From positions 2,356,001 to 2,420,000 of the forward strand of contig NZ_CP063400.1 of NCBI RefSeq assembly GCF_021729865.1: 64,000 bases of DNA, in the 5' to 3' direction. The stretch's first letter is position 1, and every line of letters begins with the position of its first letter. Shown piece after piece: positions 39,538-48,347 of the stretch. This stretch comes from Hydrogenophaga sp. SL48 (GTDB lineage: Bacteria > Pseudomonadota > Gammaproteobacteria > Burkholderiales > Burkholderiaceae_C). The notes under the pieces were generated by a model, which had not been told where the DNA came from, did no database searches, and saw nothing but the letters and a program-made list of their open reading frames with translations. A program made the position numbers and the translations under genes.

Positions 39538-42101
39538 ACTGGAACCTGGCCGACGAAGACCCGGTGGCGCCGGGCCAACCGCTGACCCTGCAGCTCTACC
39601 AGGAGCGCTCCCTGCTGGCCCTGCTGGTGGGCATCGGTGTGACGGCACCGGTCGTGACCGGCGGCGTGTACCTGCGGGACGGGGCCGCGCCCCTGATGAT
39701 GGTCGGCGGCGCGCTGACGGTCGTGGCCTGGTTGCTGCTGCTGGCGTTCCAGCTGGGACACCGCCAGCGTGTGGCCGGCCCCCTGATCTACACGCTGCTC
39801 ATCGGTTCCGCGGCCGCGATCGCGGCACACGGCACCGTGCGCAGCATGGCCTCGCTGGTGATGCTGGCGGCCGTCGTGGGTGCGGGCACCTTCCTGCCAC
39901 GGCGCGCCATGATCACCAGCGCGGGGCTCGCGGTGGTCTTGCTGGCGGTGCTGAACTACCTGGAAAACGCTGGCCACCTGCCGCAGCCCCAGACCAAGAC
40001 CGGCTGGGCCGTCTGGCTCATGCAGACCATGGTGCTCATCAGCCTGGTCATCTCGGTGAACCTGGGACGCCGGCGCCTGCTGGAGGCCTTTCAGGCACAG
40101 CACCGGGCGCTCACGCTGGCCAGACAGGTGGAGGCCGAACTCCGGGCCAGCGAGGCACGGGTGCGGGTGCTCTTTCGCAACAATCCGGTGGCCAGTCTGG
40201 TGCATTCGGTCGAGAAGCAGGCCATCACCGACGCCAACGACGCATTTCTCGACCTGTTTGGGTATTCGCGGGACGAACTGATCGGCCAGGACGTGCCGGG
40301 TCTCTGGGCCGACACCGACGAACTGCTGGCGTTTCAAACCAGGCTTCGCCTGCTCCGGCGGATCAGCGGCCTGCAGGCGACCGGTCGCCGCAAGGACGGT
40401 TCGCCCTTCGATGCCATGGTGTACGCCGAGGTGGTGCAACACGGCGACGAGCACCTGGTGATGACCATGGTGATCGACATCAGCACGGAAAAGGCCTCTC
40501 GTCGCGAACTGGAACAGTCACGCGAGCGCTTCACCAAGGCCTTCAACTGCAGCCCGCTGGGCATGACCATCACCACCCTGTCCGACGGCCGCTTCGTCGA
40601 GGTCAACCCGGCCAACGAGCGCGTGCTCGGCTACACCCAGGACGAGTTCGCGGGCAAGACCGCGACGGAAGTCGGTGTCTGGCTGTCCGACGCCGACCGC
40701 CAGGCCTACCTGAACACCCTGCAGCGCAACGGGCGCCTGGTGGCCTTTGAGACCCGCATGCGCACCCGGTCGGGCGCAGCGGCGGACGTGCGGATCTGGT
40801 CCGAGTTGATCGACATCGCCGGCGAGGCCTGCGCGTTGTCATTCACCCTCAACGTGGCCGAAGAGAAGCAGCGCGAAGCCATGCTGATGAACGTGGCCGA
40901 GGGCGTGTCCGCGGAGACCGGCGAGGCCTTCTTCCGCTCGCTCGCGGATCACCTGGCCCGTGCCATCGGCGCCGACGGTGTGTTGATCGGCGAAGTGGTG
41001 GAGCACCAGCAACTCGACACCTTGTCGGTGCTGTGGCAGGGCGCCCAGGCCCCCCACCGGCGCCACCCCCTCGCCCGGACGGTCTTCATCGAGACCATGG
41101 AGCACACCGGCCTGTTCCTGTGCCCGAAGGACACGGACCCGCCCCTGCGCCTGCTGCCGCCCTTCGAGGGCGCCGGGGTGCAGGCTTTCGCCGGGGCGGC
41201 GCTGCGCGACGCCGACGGCTCGGCCATCGGCCTGCTGTCGGCGGTCTGGCGCCAACCGATGGAACTGACCCGCAACGAACGCGCCCTGTTTTCCATCTTT
41301 GTCAGCCGCTGCAACGCCGAGCTGGTGAGGCTGCGGCGCGACCGAGAGATCGAGAAACTGCAAGCCTCCCTGGAGCAGCGCGTGCGGCAACGCACCTCGC
41401 AGCTGGAGTACCTCAACCGCGAGCTGGACTCCTTCGCCTACACGGTGTCCCACGACCTGAAGTCACCGCTGCGCTCGATCGACGGCTTCAGCCACCTGCT
41501 GCGCGAGCAGCTGCACGACCGCCTCACCGACGACGACCGCACGCTGTTTGAACGGGTGGACACCGCGGTGCTGCGCATGAACCGGCTCATCACCGACCTG
41601 CTGGCCCTGGCCCGGGTGAGCCAGGGCACCTTGCAGCGCATGAACACCAACCTCAGCGAGCTGGCGCAGGACGTGATGCGTTCGGAGCTGCACCGGGACC
41701 CGACCCGCAACGTCCGGGTGACCGTCGCCGGTGGCCTGGTCGCCAATTGCGACCCCCGGCTGGCCCACATCGTGCTGGAGAACCTGATCGGCAACGCCTG
41801 GAAATACACGGCCAACGCCGATGACGCGCGCATTGAATTCGGCCAGGCCGACAGCGCGCCGGGGGCGCCCCCGGTGTTTTTCGTGCAGGACAACGGCGCG
41901 GGCTTCGACATGGGCCGGTCCGAGCGCCTGTTCAAGGCCTTCAACCGGCTGCACGCCAGCAGCGAATTCGAGGGCTCGGGCATCGGCCTGGCGACGGTGC
42001 GCCGCATCCTGGAGCGCCACGGTGGACACATCCGCGGCGAAGGCGCCGTGGGTCAGGGCGCGCGCTTCGAGTTCTCGTTCGGCAGCGACGCCCTGCCCTG
42101 A
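39534..42101 (+). CDS. Membrane sensor histidine kinase (PAS-PAS-GAF-HisKA-HATPase), copy 2
   Basis: An 855-residue paralogue of the preceding kinase with the same domain order: membrane region about 25-185, PAS domains from about 212 and 335 (SRERFTKAFNCSPLGMTITT), GAF about 460-600, HisKA with His640 in YTVSHDLKSPLRSIDGF, and HATPase (ENLIGNAWKYT, DNGAGFD, GSGIGLATV). The ATG at 39534 overlaps the stop of copy 1. The C-terminal halves are far more alike than the membrane sensors. It meets the convergent ZIP gene with only 3 bp between stop codons and no terminator. Confidence 0.93.
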   Translation: MNWNLADEDPVAPGQPLTLQLYQERSLLALLVGIGVTAPVVTGGVYLRDGAAPLMMVGGALTVVAWLLLLAFQLGHRQRVAGPLIYTLLIGSAAAIAAHGTVRSMASLVMLAAVVGAGTFLPRRAMITSAGLAVVLLAVLNYLENAGHLPQPQTKTGWAVWLMQTMVLISLVISVNLGRRRLLEAFQAQHRALTLARQVEAELRASEARVRVLFRNNPVASLVHSVEKQAITDANDAFLDLFGYSRDELIGQDVPGLWADTDELLAFQTRLRLLRRISGLQATGRRKDGSPFDAMVYAEVVQHGDEHLVMTMVIDISTEKASRRELEQSRERFTKAFNCSPLGMTITTLSDGRFVEVNPANERVLGYTQDEFAGKTATEVGVWLSDADRQAYLNTLQRNGRLVAFETRMRTRSGAAADVRIWSELIDIAGEACALSFTLNVAEEKQREAMLMNVAEGVSAETGEAFFRSLADHLARAIGADGVLIGEVVEHQQLDTLSVLWQGAQAPHRRHPLARTVFIETMEHTGLFLCPKDTDPPLRLLPPFEGAGVQAFAGAALRDADGSAIGLLSAVWRQPMELTRNERALFSIFVSRCNAELVRLRRDREIEKLQASLEQRVRQRTSQLEYLNRELDSFAYTVSHDLKSPLRSIDGFSHLLREQLHDRLTDDDRTLFERVDTAVLRMNRLITDLLALARVSQGTLQRMNTNLSELAQDVMRSELHRDPTRNVRVTVAGGLVANCDPRLAHIVLENLIGNAWKYTANADDARIEFGQADSAPGAPPVFFVQDNGAGFDMGRSERLFKAFNRLHASSEFEGSGIGLATVRRILERHGGHIRGEGAVGQGARFEFSFGSDALP

Positions 42102-42104
42102 GCG

Positions 42105-42938
42105 TCAATGCCCGTGGGCCATGCTGCTCACCAGGGTCACCAGGCCAATGCCCACCAGCAGCCAGCCGATCTGTGCGGCCGTCTCGCGCAGGCCCAGCCG
42201 CTTCTGCAGCTGCGGGATCAGGTCGGCCAGCGCCACGTAGACAAAGCTGCTGGACGCCGCCACCAGGAAGTACGGCAGAAAGTCCTCCAGCTGGGCGACC
42301 AGCAGGTAACCCACCGTCCCGCCCAGCGCCGTCACCGTGCCCGCGAGCGAGACCTTGACCAGCGCGGCCCGGTGCGTGCCCGAGGTCTGGCGCAGCACCA
42401 CGAGATCGCCCATGTGGTGCGGCACCTCGTGCGCCAGCACCGCCAGCGCGGTGACCACACCCAGGCGCATGTCGGCGACGAAGGCCGACGCGATCAGGAT
42501 GCCGTCGCCAAAGGCGTGCACGCTGTCGCCTGCGAGCACCGCCCAGCCGCCCGAGCGGTGACCGTGATGGTCCGCGCCGTGTGCGTGACCTGCGTGCGCG
42601 GCATGGCCGTGGTCATGACCATGGTCGTGCGGGTGGGCGCTGCCGTGCGACTCGGCGTGGTGGTGTTCATGGCCGTGGTGCCACAGCTCGGCCTTGTCGA
42701 GCAGGAAAAAGAACACCAGCCCCGCCAGCAACATGGCAAACAGCTCCTGCGCGCTGGCCTGGCTCTCGAACGCCTCGGGCAGCAGGTGCATGAAAGCCGT
42801 GGCCAGCAAGGCACCGGCCGCGAGGCTCAGCATGTGCTGGGTGAAACGCGCCAGCATGGCAAAACTCAGCAGCGCGGCCAGCCAGACGCTGCCCACGCCG
42901 GCTGCCACGGTTCCGATCAGGATCGCCAACAGGATCAT
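42105..42938 (-). CDS. ZIP family metal transporter
   Basis: A 277-residue ZIP protein. Helices IV and V carry the metal-binding motifs DSVHAFGDGILIASAF and VLAHEVPHHMGDLVVL. The loop between helices III and IV is extremely His-rich (about residues 98-138). It probably imports Zn2+ or a related divalent metal across the inner membrane. The ATG at 42938 begins the first helix; a longer frame adds ten non-hydrophobic residues. A 21-bp inverted repeat lies 24 bp upstream. Confidence 0.92.
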   Translation of the reverse strand: MILLAILIGTVAAGVGSVWLAALLSFAMLARFTQHMLSLAAGALLATAFMHLLPEAFESQASAQELFAMLLAGLVFFFLLDKAELWHHGHEHHHAESHGSAHPHDHGHDHGHAAHAGHAHGADHHGHRSGGWAVLAGDSVHAFGDGILIASAFVADMRLGVVTALAVLAHEVPHHMGDLVVLRQTSGTHRAALVKVSLAGTVTALGGTVGYLLVAQLEDFLPYFLVAASSSFVYVALADLIPQLQKRLGLRETAAQIGWLLVGIGLVTLVSSMAHGH

Positions 42939-42962
42939 TCTTGTTCCAAGGTACTCGTCAGG

Positions 42963-42983
42963 GGGCACCCTTGCCAGGTGCCC
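42963..42983. promoter_or_regulatory. Inverted repeat upstream of the ZIP gene
   Basis: GGGCACC and GGTGCCC separated by 7 bp, 24 bp upstream of the ZIP ATG. It could be an operator or a leader hairpin; it does not match the usual AT-rich Zur box. Confidence 0.3.
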
Positions 42984-43002
42984 TGCGCCCGCTCAAAGGG
43001 CA

Positions 43003-43028
43003 GAAAAAAAGGCCGCTTGCGCGGCCTT
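43003..43028 (-). terminator. Intrinsic terminator of the dienelactone hydrolase-like gene
   Basis: On the minus strand, AAGGCCGC / GCGGCCTT with a 4-nt loop, followed by a seven-T run, 23 bp after the hydrolase stop. Confidence 0.85.
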
Positions 43029-43050
43029 GGGGTGACGTCGGGAGCGGCTG

Positions 43051-43950
43051 TCAGGCCACGCCGTGCTGTTTGAACCAGGCCGTGGCCCGCTTCCAGCCGT
43101 CTTCGGCCGGCTCCTTGCGGAAGCTCGGCCGGTAGTCGGCGTGAAACGCGTGCGGGGCGTCCGGGTACACCACAAAGCTCGATGCCTTGGCCGCCGCGTT
43201 GCCGCCAGCCAAAACGCCTTTCATCTTATCAATCGTGTCAAGGGGGATGCCGGTGTCGGCTGCGCCGTACAGGCCCAGCACCGGCCCGTTCAGGCTCGCG
43301 GCCACGTCCACGGGGTGTTTGGGGTTCAGCTCGCTGGCCTGGCCCACGAGGCGGCCGTACCAGGCCACGCCGGCCTTCACGCTGGGGTTGTGCGCGGCGT
43401 AGAGCCAGACCTGGCGGCCGCCCCAGCAGAAGCCCGTCACCCCCAGCTTGCTGGTGTCGCCGCCGTTGGCCGCCGCCCATTTCACCGTGGCGTCCAGGTC
43501 GGCCATCACCTGCGCGTCGGGCACCTTGGCGATCACTTCAGACATCAGCTTGGCCACCTCGCCGAAGCTCTGAGCGTCGCCCTGGCGCACGAACAGCTCG
43601 GGCGCGATCGCCAGGTAACCCGCCTTGGCGAAGCGGCGCGCCGTGTCGGCGATGTACTCGTGCACACCAAAAATCTCCGACAGCACCAGCACCACGGGCA
43701 GCCCGGTCTTGCCGGCGGGCGCCGCGCGGTAGGCCGGCATCTTGAAACCGTTCACGTCGATGCTCACCTCGCCCGCGGTCAGTCCGTCGGTCGGTGTCTT
43801 GATGGCCGTCTGCGCCATCACGGGCAGGGCCGCGGCGGCGTAGCCCACGCCCAGGGCGGCCTTGAGGGCCGTGCGGCGGGAGGGCTGGCTGTTCGCATCA
43901 CGGGCGTCGAGCAACGCCTGGCTGTCGGTGATCAGATCGGTATTGAACAA
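43051..43950 (-). CDS. Dienelactone hydrolase family protein, exported by Tat
   Basis: A 299-residue alpha/beta hydrolase. A twin-arginine signal (PSRRTALKAALGVGYAAAAL ... VMAQ) follows a 24-residue polar N-terminus. The DLH triad is visible: nucleophile Cys in VTGFCWGGRQ, Asp in YGAADTGIP, His in DAPHAFHADYRPSF. Family members hydrolyse dienelactone or other small esters; here the periplasmic location suggests another substrate. It stands alone between the ZIP gene and polA with its own terminator. Confidence 0.9.
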   Translation of the reverse strand: MFNTDLITDSQALLDARDANSQPSRRTALKAALGVGYAAAALPVMAQTAIKTPTDGLTAGEVSIDVNGFKMPAYRAAPAGKTGLPVVLVLSEIFGVHEYIADTARRFAKAGYLAIAPELFVRQGDAQSFGEVAKLMSEVIAKVPDAQVMADLDATVKWAAANGGDTSKLGVTGFCWGGRQVWLYAAHNPSVKAGVAWYGRLVGQASELNPKHPVDVAASLNGPVLGLYGAADTGIPLDTIDKMKGVLAGGNAAAKASSFVVYPDAPHAFHADYRPSFRKEPAEDGWKRATAWFKQHGVA

Positions 43951-44077
43951 GGGGTTCTCCTGGGTTGGGATGGGACGACGAAGCCGTCGGGGACGGCATG
44001 GTCTGGATCACGGTTCAGGCCAATTGGTTCGCCAACACAGGAAGATTTTGTCTGGCGATCGGCAGTGGCACCAGCGC

Positions 44078-46906
44078 TCAGTGCGCCTGATCCCAGTTCG
44101 CCCCCACCCCCACCTCGGCCAGCAGCGGCACCTTGAGTTCGGCCACGCTGGCCATCAGGCGCGGGATCTCGGTCTTGAGCCAGTCCACCTCGCCTTCAGG
44201 CACCTCGAACACCAGTTCGTCGTGCACCTGCATGATCATCCGGGTGCCCCTGCCCTGGGCGTCCAGCGCCTTCTGCACCGCGACCATGGCCAGCTTGATG
44301 AGGTCGGCCGCCGTGCCCTGCATGGGCGCATTGATGGCCTGGCGTTCCAGCGCCGCCTGCTTCGCGCCCTTGGCGTTCTGGATGTCCGGCAGCACCAGCT
44401 TGCGGCCGAACACGGTTTCGACGTACCCGTTCTGTTTGGCCAGGGCGCGGGTGTCGTCCATGTACTGCTTGACGCCCGAGAAACGCGCGAAGTAGCGGTC
44501 GATGTAGGTCTTGGCCGCCGCGTTCTCGATGCCCAGCGACTTGGCCAGGCCAAAGGTGCCCATGCCGTAGATGAGGCCGAAGTTGATGGTCTTGGCGTAG
44601 CGGCGCTGTTCGCTGCTGACCTCGGCGGGCGTGATGCCGAACACCTCGGCGGCGGTGGCACGGTGCACGTCGATGCCTTCGTGGAAGGCCTTGAGCAGCG
44701 CGGCGTCGCCGCTGATGTGGGCCATGATGCGCAGCTCGATCTGCGAGTAGTCGGCGCTGGCGATCACGCTGCCGGCGGGCGCCACGAAGGCCTCGCGCAC
44801 CTTGCGGCCTTCGGCCGTGCGGATCGGGATGTTCTGCAGGTTGGGGTCGTTGCTGGACAGACGCCCGGTCACCGCCACGGCCTGCGCGTAGTGGGTGTGC
44901 ACACGCCCGGTGCGCGGGTTCGCCAGCTGGGCGAGCTTGTCGGTGTAGGTGCCCTTGAGCTTGGCGAGGCTGCGGTGCTCCAGGATCTTGGCGGGCAGCG
45001 GGTAGTCCTCAGCGAGTTTTTCCAGCACCTCTTCGTCGGTGCTGCGCGCGCCGGTGGCGGTCTTCTTGATGACGGGCAGGCCGAGCTTGTCGAAGAAGAT
45101 TTCGCCGAGCTGCTTCGGACTGCTCAGGTTGAAGGGCTGGCCGGCGATCTCGTAGGCCTCCTGCTCCAGCGCGTGGATGCGCTGGCCCAGCTCGTGGCTC
45201 TGCCTGGCGAGCGTGGGCGCGTCGATCAGGACGCCGTTGCGTTCGATGCGGTAGAGGGTTTCGCTGCTGGCGATTTCGAGCTCGTAGATGAACCGCAGCT
45301 TGGCGTCGGCTTCGAGCTGGGGCCACAGGGCGCGGTGCACGTCGAGCGTCTGGTCGCTGTCTTCACACGAATATTCGGCCGCCTTGGCCACGTCCACCTG
45401 CGCGAACGGGATCTGGTGCGCGCCCTTGCCGCAAAGGTCTTCGTAGCTGATGCCGCTGCGGCCCAGGTGGCGTTCGGCCAGGCTGCTCAAACCATGGGGT
45501 TTGTGCACTTCGAGCACGTAGCTCTGCAGCATGGTGTCGTGCACATAACCCTGCACCTCGATGCCGTGGTTGGCGAACACGTGGCGGTCGTACTTGATGT
45601 GCTGGCCGAGCTTGTGCTTCGCCGGGTTCTCCAGCCAGGGCTTGAGCTTGACGAGCACCTCGTCCAGCGGCAGCTGCTCGGGCGCGTCGGGGCCGGCGTG
45701 CATCAGCGGGATGTAGGCGGCTTCGCCGGGTGTCACGCTGAAGCTGATGCCCACAATCTGCGCCACCATTTCGTCGAGCGAGGTGGTTTCGGTGTCCACG
45801 GCCACGAGCTCGGCGGCTTCTACCTTGGCCAGCCAGGTGTTGAAAGCTTCCCAGGTGAGGATGGTGTCGTAGGCGAGACCGCTGGTGCGCGGCTCGGCGC
45901 GCACTTCACCTGCAGGGTCGGCGGGCTCCGAAAACAGGTCGTGGGTGGGCGTGCCCTTCCCCCCGGCCTTCTCCCCCGCGGGGCGAGGGGGTGCAGACGG
46001 GGCCTCGCCGCCGCCCAGCGCCTTGGCCAGGCCCTTGAAGCCGTAGGTTTCGTAGAAGGCCCTGAGCGGTTCGGTCTGGGGCTGGCCGATGCGGATGGCC
46101 TCCAGCGAGGGCATGTCGGGCACCCAGCCATTGAGGTCGCAGTCGGTTTTGATGGTCAGCAGCTGGCGGCCGGTGGGCAGCCAGTCCAGTGCCTTGCGCA
46201 GCTTCTCACCCACGGCGCCCTTGATCTGGTCGGCCTGCGCGATCAGCGCGTCCACCGAGCCGTATTCCTGCAGCAGCTTCACGGCGGTCTTGGGGCCCAC
46301 GCCCTGCACGCCAGGCACGTTGTCCACCTGGTCGCCCACGAGCATCTGGTAGTCCAGCATCAGGCGGGCGGGCACGCCGAACTCGGCCTCCACCCCGGCC
46401 AGGTCGCGCACCTTGCCGCTCATGGTGTCGATGATGGTGATGTGCTCATTGACCAGCTGGGCCAGATCCTTGTCGCCGCTGGAGATGATGACATTGATGC
46501 CCTGCCGGGCCGCCGTCACGGCCAGGGTGCCGATCACGTCGTCGGCCTCCACGCCCGGCACGTCGAGCACGGGCCAGCCCATGCAGCGGACCACCTCGTG
46601 GATCGGCGCGATCTGGCTGCGCAGGTCGTCGGGCATGGGGCTGCGCTGGGCCTTGTATTCGGGGTAGATCTCATCGCGAAAGGTGCCGCCTTTGGCGTCG
46701 AACACGCAGGCGCCGTAGGCAAAAGGGTGGTCCTTCAGCAGCTTCTGCATCATGTTGATCATGATGCGGATGGCGCCGGTCTTTTGCACCGTGCCGTCGG
46801 GCAAGGTGGTGCTCATGGCGTCGCCGCCGGCGAAGAAGGCGCGGTAGAGGTAGCTGGAGCCGTCAACCAGCAACAGGCTCGGGGTGGGCGTTTTTTGATC
46901 GGACAT
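44078..46906 (-). CDS. polA: DNA polymerase I
   Basis: A 942-residue Pol I with three domains: 5'-nuclease (1 to about 290, starting LLVDGSSYLYRAFFAGGD), 3'-5' exonuclease with intact acidic residues (AVDTETTSLD and YSCEDSDQT, so proofreading is kept), and polymerase with motif A DYSQIELRIMAHISGD, motif B RRYAKTINFGLIYGMGTFG and motif C MQVHDELVFEVPE. The linker between the first two domains (about 300-320) is Pro/Gly/Lys-rich and encoded by a hairpin-forming repeat-like segment. The ATG at 46906 has no Shine-Dalgarno but CACAAT 6 nt upstream. Confidence 0.97.
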   Translation of the reverse strand: MSDQKTPTPSLLLVDGSSYLYRAFFAGGDAMSTTLPDGTVQKTGAIRIMINMMQKLLKDHPFAYGACVFDAKGGTFRDEIYPEYKAQRSPMPDDLRSQIAPIHEVVRCMGWPVLDVPGVEADDVIGTLAVTAARQGINVIISSGDKDLAQLVNEHITIIDTMSGKVRDLAGVEAEFGVPARLMLDYQMLVGDQVDNVPGVQGVGPKTAVKLLQEYGSVDALIAQADQIKGAVGEKLRKALDWLPTGRQLLTIKTDCDLNGWVPDMPSLEAIRIGQPQTEPLRAFYETYGFKGLAKALGGGEAPSAPPRPAGEKAGGKGTPTHDLFSEPADPAGEVRAEPRTSGLAYDTILTWEAFNTWLAKVEAAELVAVDTETTSLDEMVAQIVGISFSVTPGEAAYIPLMHAGPDAPEQLPLDEVLVKLKPWLENPAKHKLGQHIKYDRHVFANHGIEVQGYVHDTMLQSYVLEVHKPHGLSSLAERHLGRSGISYEDLCGKGAHQIPFAQVDVAKAAEYSCEDSDQTLDVHRALWPQLEADAKLRFIYELEIASSETLYRIERNGVLIDAPTLARQSHELGQRIHALEQEAYEIAGQPFNLSSPKQLGEIFFDKLGLPVIKKTATGARSTDEEVLEKLAEDYPLPAKILEHRSLAKLKGTYTDKLAQLANPRTGRVHTHYAQAVAVTGRLSSNDPNLQNIPIRTAEGRKVREAFVAPAGSVIASADYSQIELRIMAHISGDAALLKAFHEGIDVHRATAAEVFGITPAEVSSEQRRYAKTINFGLIYGMGTFGLAKSLGIENAAAKTYIDRYFARFSGVKQYMDDTRALAKQNGYVETVFGRKLVLPDIQNAKGAKQAALERQAINAPMQGTAADLIKLAMVAVQKALDAQGRGTRMIMQVHDELVFEVPEGEVDWLKTEIPRLMASVAELKVPLLAEVGVGANWDQAH
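45954..46003. repeat. REP-like GC-rich hairpin segment inside polA
   Basis: About 50 bp resembling intergenic REP-type elements (CCCCTCGCCCC, GCGGGGGAG, GGCCGGGGGGAAGGG on the minus strand), read in frame as the low-complexity linker of Pol I. It interrupts no catalytic motif. Confidence 0.45.
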
Positions 46907-46912
46907 GGCGTG

Positions 46913-46918
46913 ATTGTG
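46913..46918 (-). promoter_or_regulatory. Candidate -10 for leaderless polA
   Basis: CACAAT on the minus strand, 6 nt (CACGCC) before the polA ATG. Opposes a similar element at 46965-46970. Confidence 0.4.
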
Positions 46919-46964
46919 GGGGAATCCACACGCCGGGCGCCGCCCGCCACCGGCGGCCCGTGCC

Positions 46965-46970
46965 TACAAT
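46965..46970 (+). promoter_or_regulatory. Candidate -10 for leaderless DUF2782-thrB unit
   Basis: TACAAT, 6 nt (GGGCGG) before the ATG at 46977, with no Shine-Dalgarno. It is the best match to the -10 consensus in the leaderless set. Confidence 0.5.
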
Positions 46971-46976
46971 GGGCGG

Positions 46977-47318
46977 ATGCGCCCACAGACCCCCTCCCTG
47001 CTTCGCCCGCTGCTGCTGACCCTCGCTCTGGGCGCCGCCCTGCCCGCGCTGGCGCAGACCGCGCCCGCTGCCCCCGCTCCCGCCGAATCGGCCCCGCTGC
47101 CCGCCGGGCAGGAGAAGGCGATCGAGCGCATCACCCACGAGGACGCGCTCTCGCGCATCGATGAGGTGCGGGTCGGCGGCCAGACACGCAGCATCGCCGT
47201 GCAGCCCAAGAACGGCGCACCGGCCTACGAGGTGGCACCGCTGCCCGCGGCAGACACCGCCACCGAAGGCCAGGGTGGCAGCAGCGGACGCAGCCGCTGG
47301 CGCGTTCTGAGTTTCTGA
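46977..47318 (+). CDS. DUF2782-like exported protein
   Basis: A 113-residue protein with a signal peptide (LLRPLLLTLALGAALPALAQ), an Ala/Pro-rich stretch, then EKAIERITHEDALSRIDEVRVGGQTRSIAVQP, which matches the DUF2782 type found before thrB in many betaproteobacteria, and a basic RSRWRVLSF end. Function unknown; probably periplasmic. The ATG at 46977 starts the signal peptide; a frame extends 21 codons upstream across the promoter. thrB begins 13 bp after its stop. Confidence 0.85.
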   Translation: MRPQTPSLLRPLLLTLALGAALPALAQTAPAAPAPAESAPLPAGQEKAIERITHEDALSRIDEVRVGGQTRSIAVQPKNGAPAYEVAPLPAADTATEGQGGSSGRSRWRVLSF

Positions 47319-47331
47319 TTTCTCCTCCCTC

Positions 47332-48342
47332 ATGGCCGTTTACACCGAAGTCCCGACGGACGAAGCCGCCGCGTTGATGCGCGCCCTCAACCTGGGTGAA
47401 CTCACCGCGCTGCGCGGCATCCAGGGCGGCATTGAAAACACCAACTATTTCGCCACCACCGAGTTGGATGGCGTCGCAACGGAGCACGTGCTGACGGTGT
47501 TCGAGCGCCTGAGCTTCGAGCAGTTGCCCTACTACCTGCGGCTGATGAAGCACCTCGCGGGCAAAGGCATTCCGGTGCCGGAGCCAGCGGCCAACGCGCG
47601 GGGCGAGCTGGTGCACACCGTGCAGGGCAAACCCGCCGCCGTGGTCGCCAAGCTGCCTGGCCGCAGCGAGCTGGCCCCCGGCATCGAGCACTGCCGGGCC
47701 GTGGGTGACATGCTTGCGCGCATGCACCTGGCCGGCCGCGATTTCGAGCTGCACCAGCCCAACCTGCGTGGCCTCGGATGGTGGAACCAGACCGTGCCCG
47801 TGGTGTTGCCGCACCTGAACGAGAGCCAGGCCACGCTGATCGCCAGCGAGCTGGCCTACCAGAACCACGTGGCCGCGAGCCCCGCGTACAAGGCGCTGCC
47901 CAGCGGCCCGGTGCACGCCGACCTGTTCCGCGACAACGTGATGTTCGAGGGCGAGGCCCTCTGCGGCTTCTTCGACTTCTACTTCGCCGGCAACGACAGC
48001 TTCCTGTTCGATCTGGCGGTCACCCTCAACGACTGGTGCATCCACCACGGCCTCGAGAGCGACGACGGACGGCACGACGAGGCCCGCGCGCAGGCCATGC
48101 TGGGGGCGTACCAGGCGGTGCGCCCTCTGAGCGCGGCCGAGCGCAGCCTGCTGCCGGCGATGCTGCGCGCCGGCGCCCTGCGCTTCTGGCTGTCGCGCCT
48201 GTGGGACTGGCACCTGCCGCGCGAGGCCTCGATGCTGAAGCCCCACGACCCGACGCACTTCGAGCATGTGCTGCGCGAGCGCGTGCGCCAGGCGCGCACG
48301 CTGTCCGTGGCGCTGGTGGAAGACGGCGGCGTGCCCGCCTGA
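47332..48342 (+). CDS. thrB: Homoserine kinase (APH/choline kinase-like type)
   Basis: A 336-residue kinase of the aminoglycoside phosphotransferase fold. The nucleotide loop is GIQGGIENTNYFATT, the Brenner-type catalytic motif is VHADLFRDNVMFEG, and the Mg-binding acidic motif is FFDFYFAGND. This type of ThrB (not GHMP) phosphorylates homoserine in threonine synthesis in many betaproteobacteria and pseudomonads. Second gene of the DUF2782-thrB-BPSS1780-FecR unit. Confidence 0.94.
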   Translation: MAVYTEVPTDEAAALMRALNLGELTALRGIQGGIENTNYFATTELDGVATEHVLTVFERLSFEQLPYYLRLMKHLAGKGIPVPEPAANARGELVHTVQGKPAAVVAKLPGRSELAPGIEHCRAVGDMLARMHLAGRDFELHQPNLRGLGWWNQTVPVVLPHLNESQATLIASELAYQNHVAASPAYKALPSGPVHADLFRDNVMFEGEALCGFFDFYFAGNDSFLFDLAVTLNDWCIHHGLESDDGRHDEARAQAMLGAYQAVRPLSAAERSLLPAMLRAGALRFWLSRLWDWHLPREASMLKPHDPTHFEHVLRERVRQARTLSVALVEDGGVPA

Positions 48343-48347
48343 TCCCC

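Noticed and set aside
43862..47164. An 1100-codon plus-strand open frame opposite polA and the hydrolase, rich in His, Arg, Gly and Val
   Set aside because: High-GC shadow: it lies antisense to genes with full catalytic motifs and has no recognisable domain.
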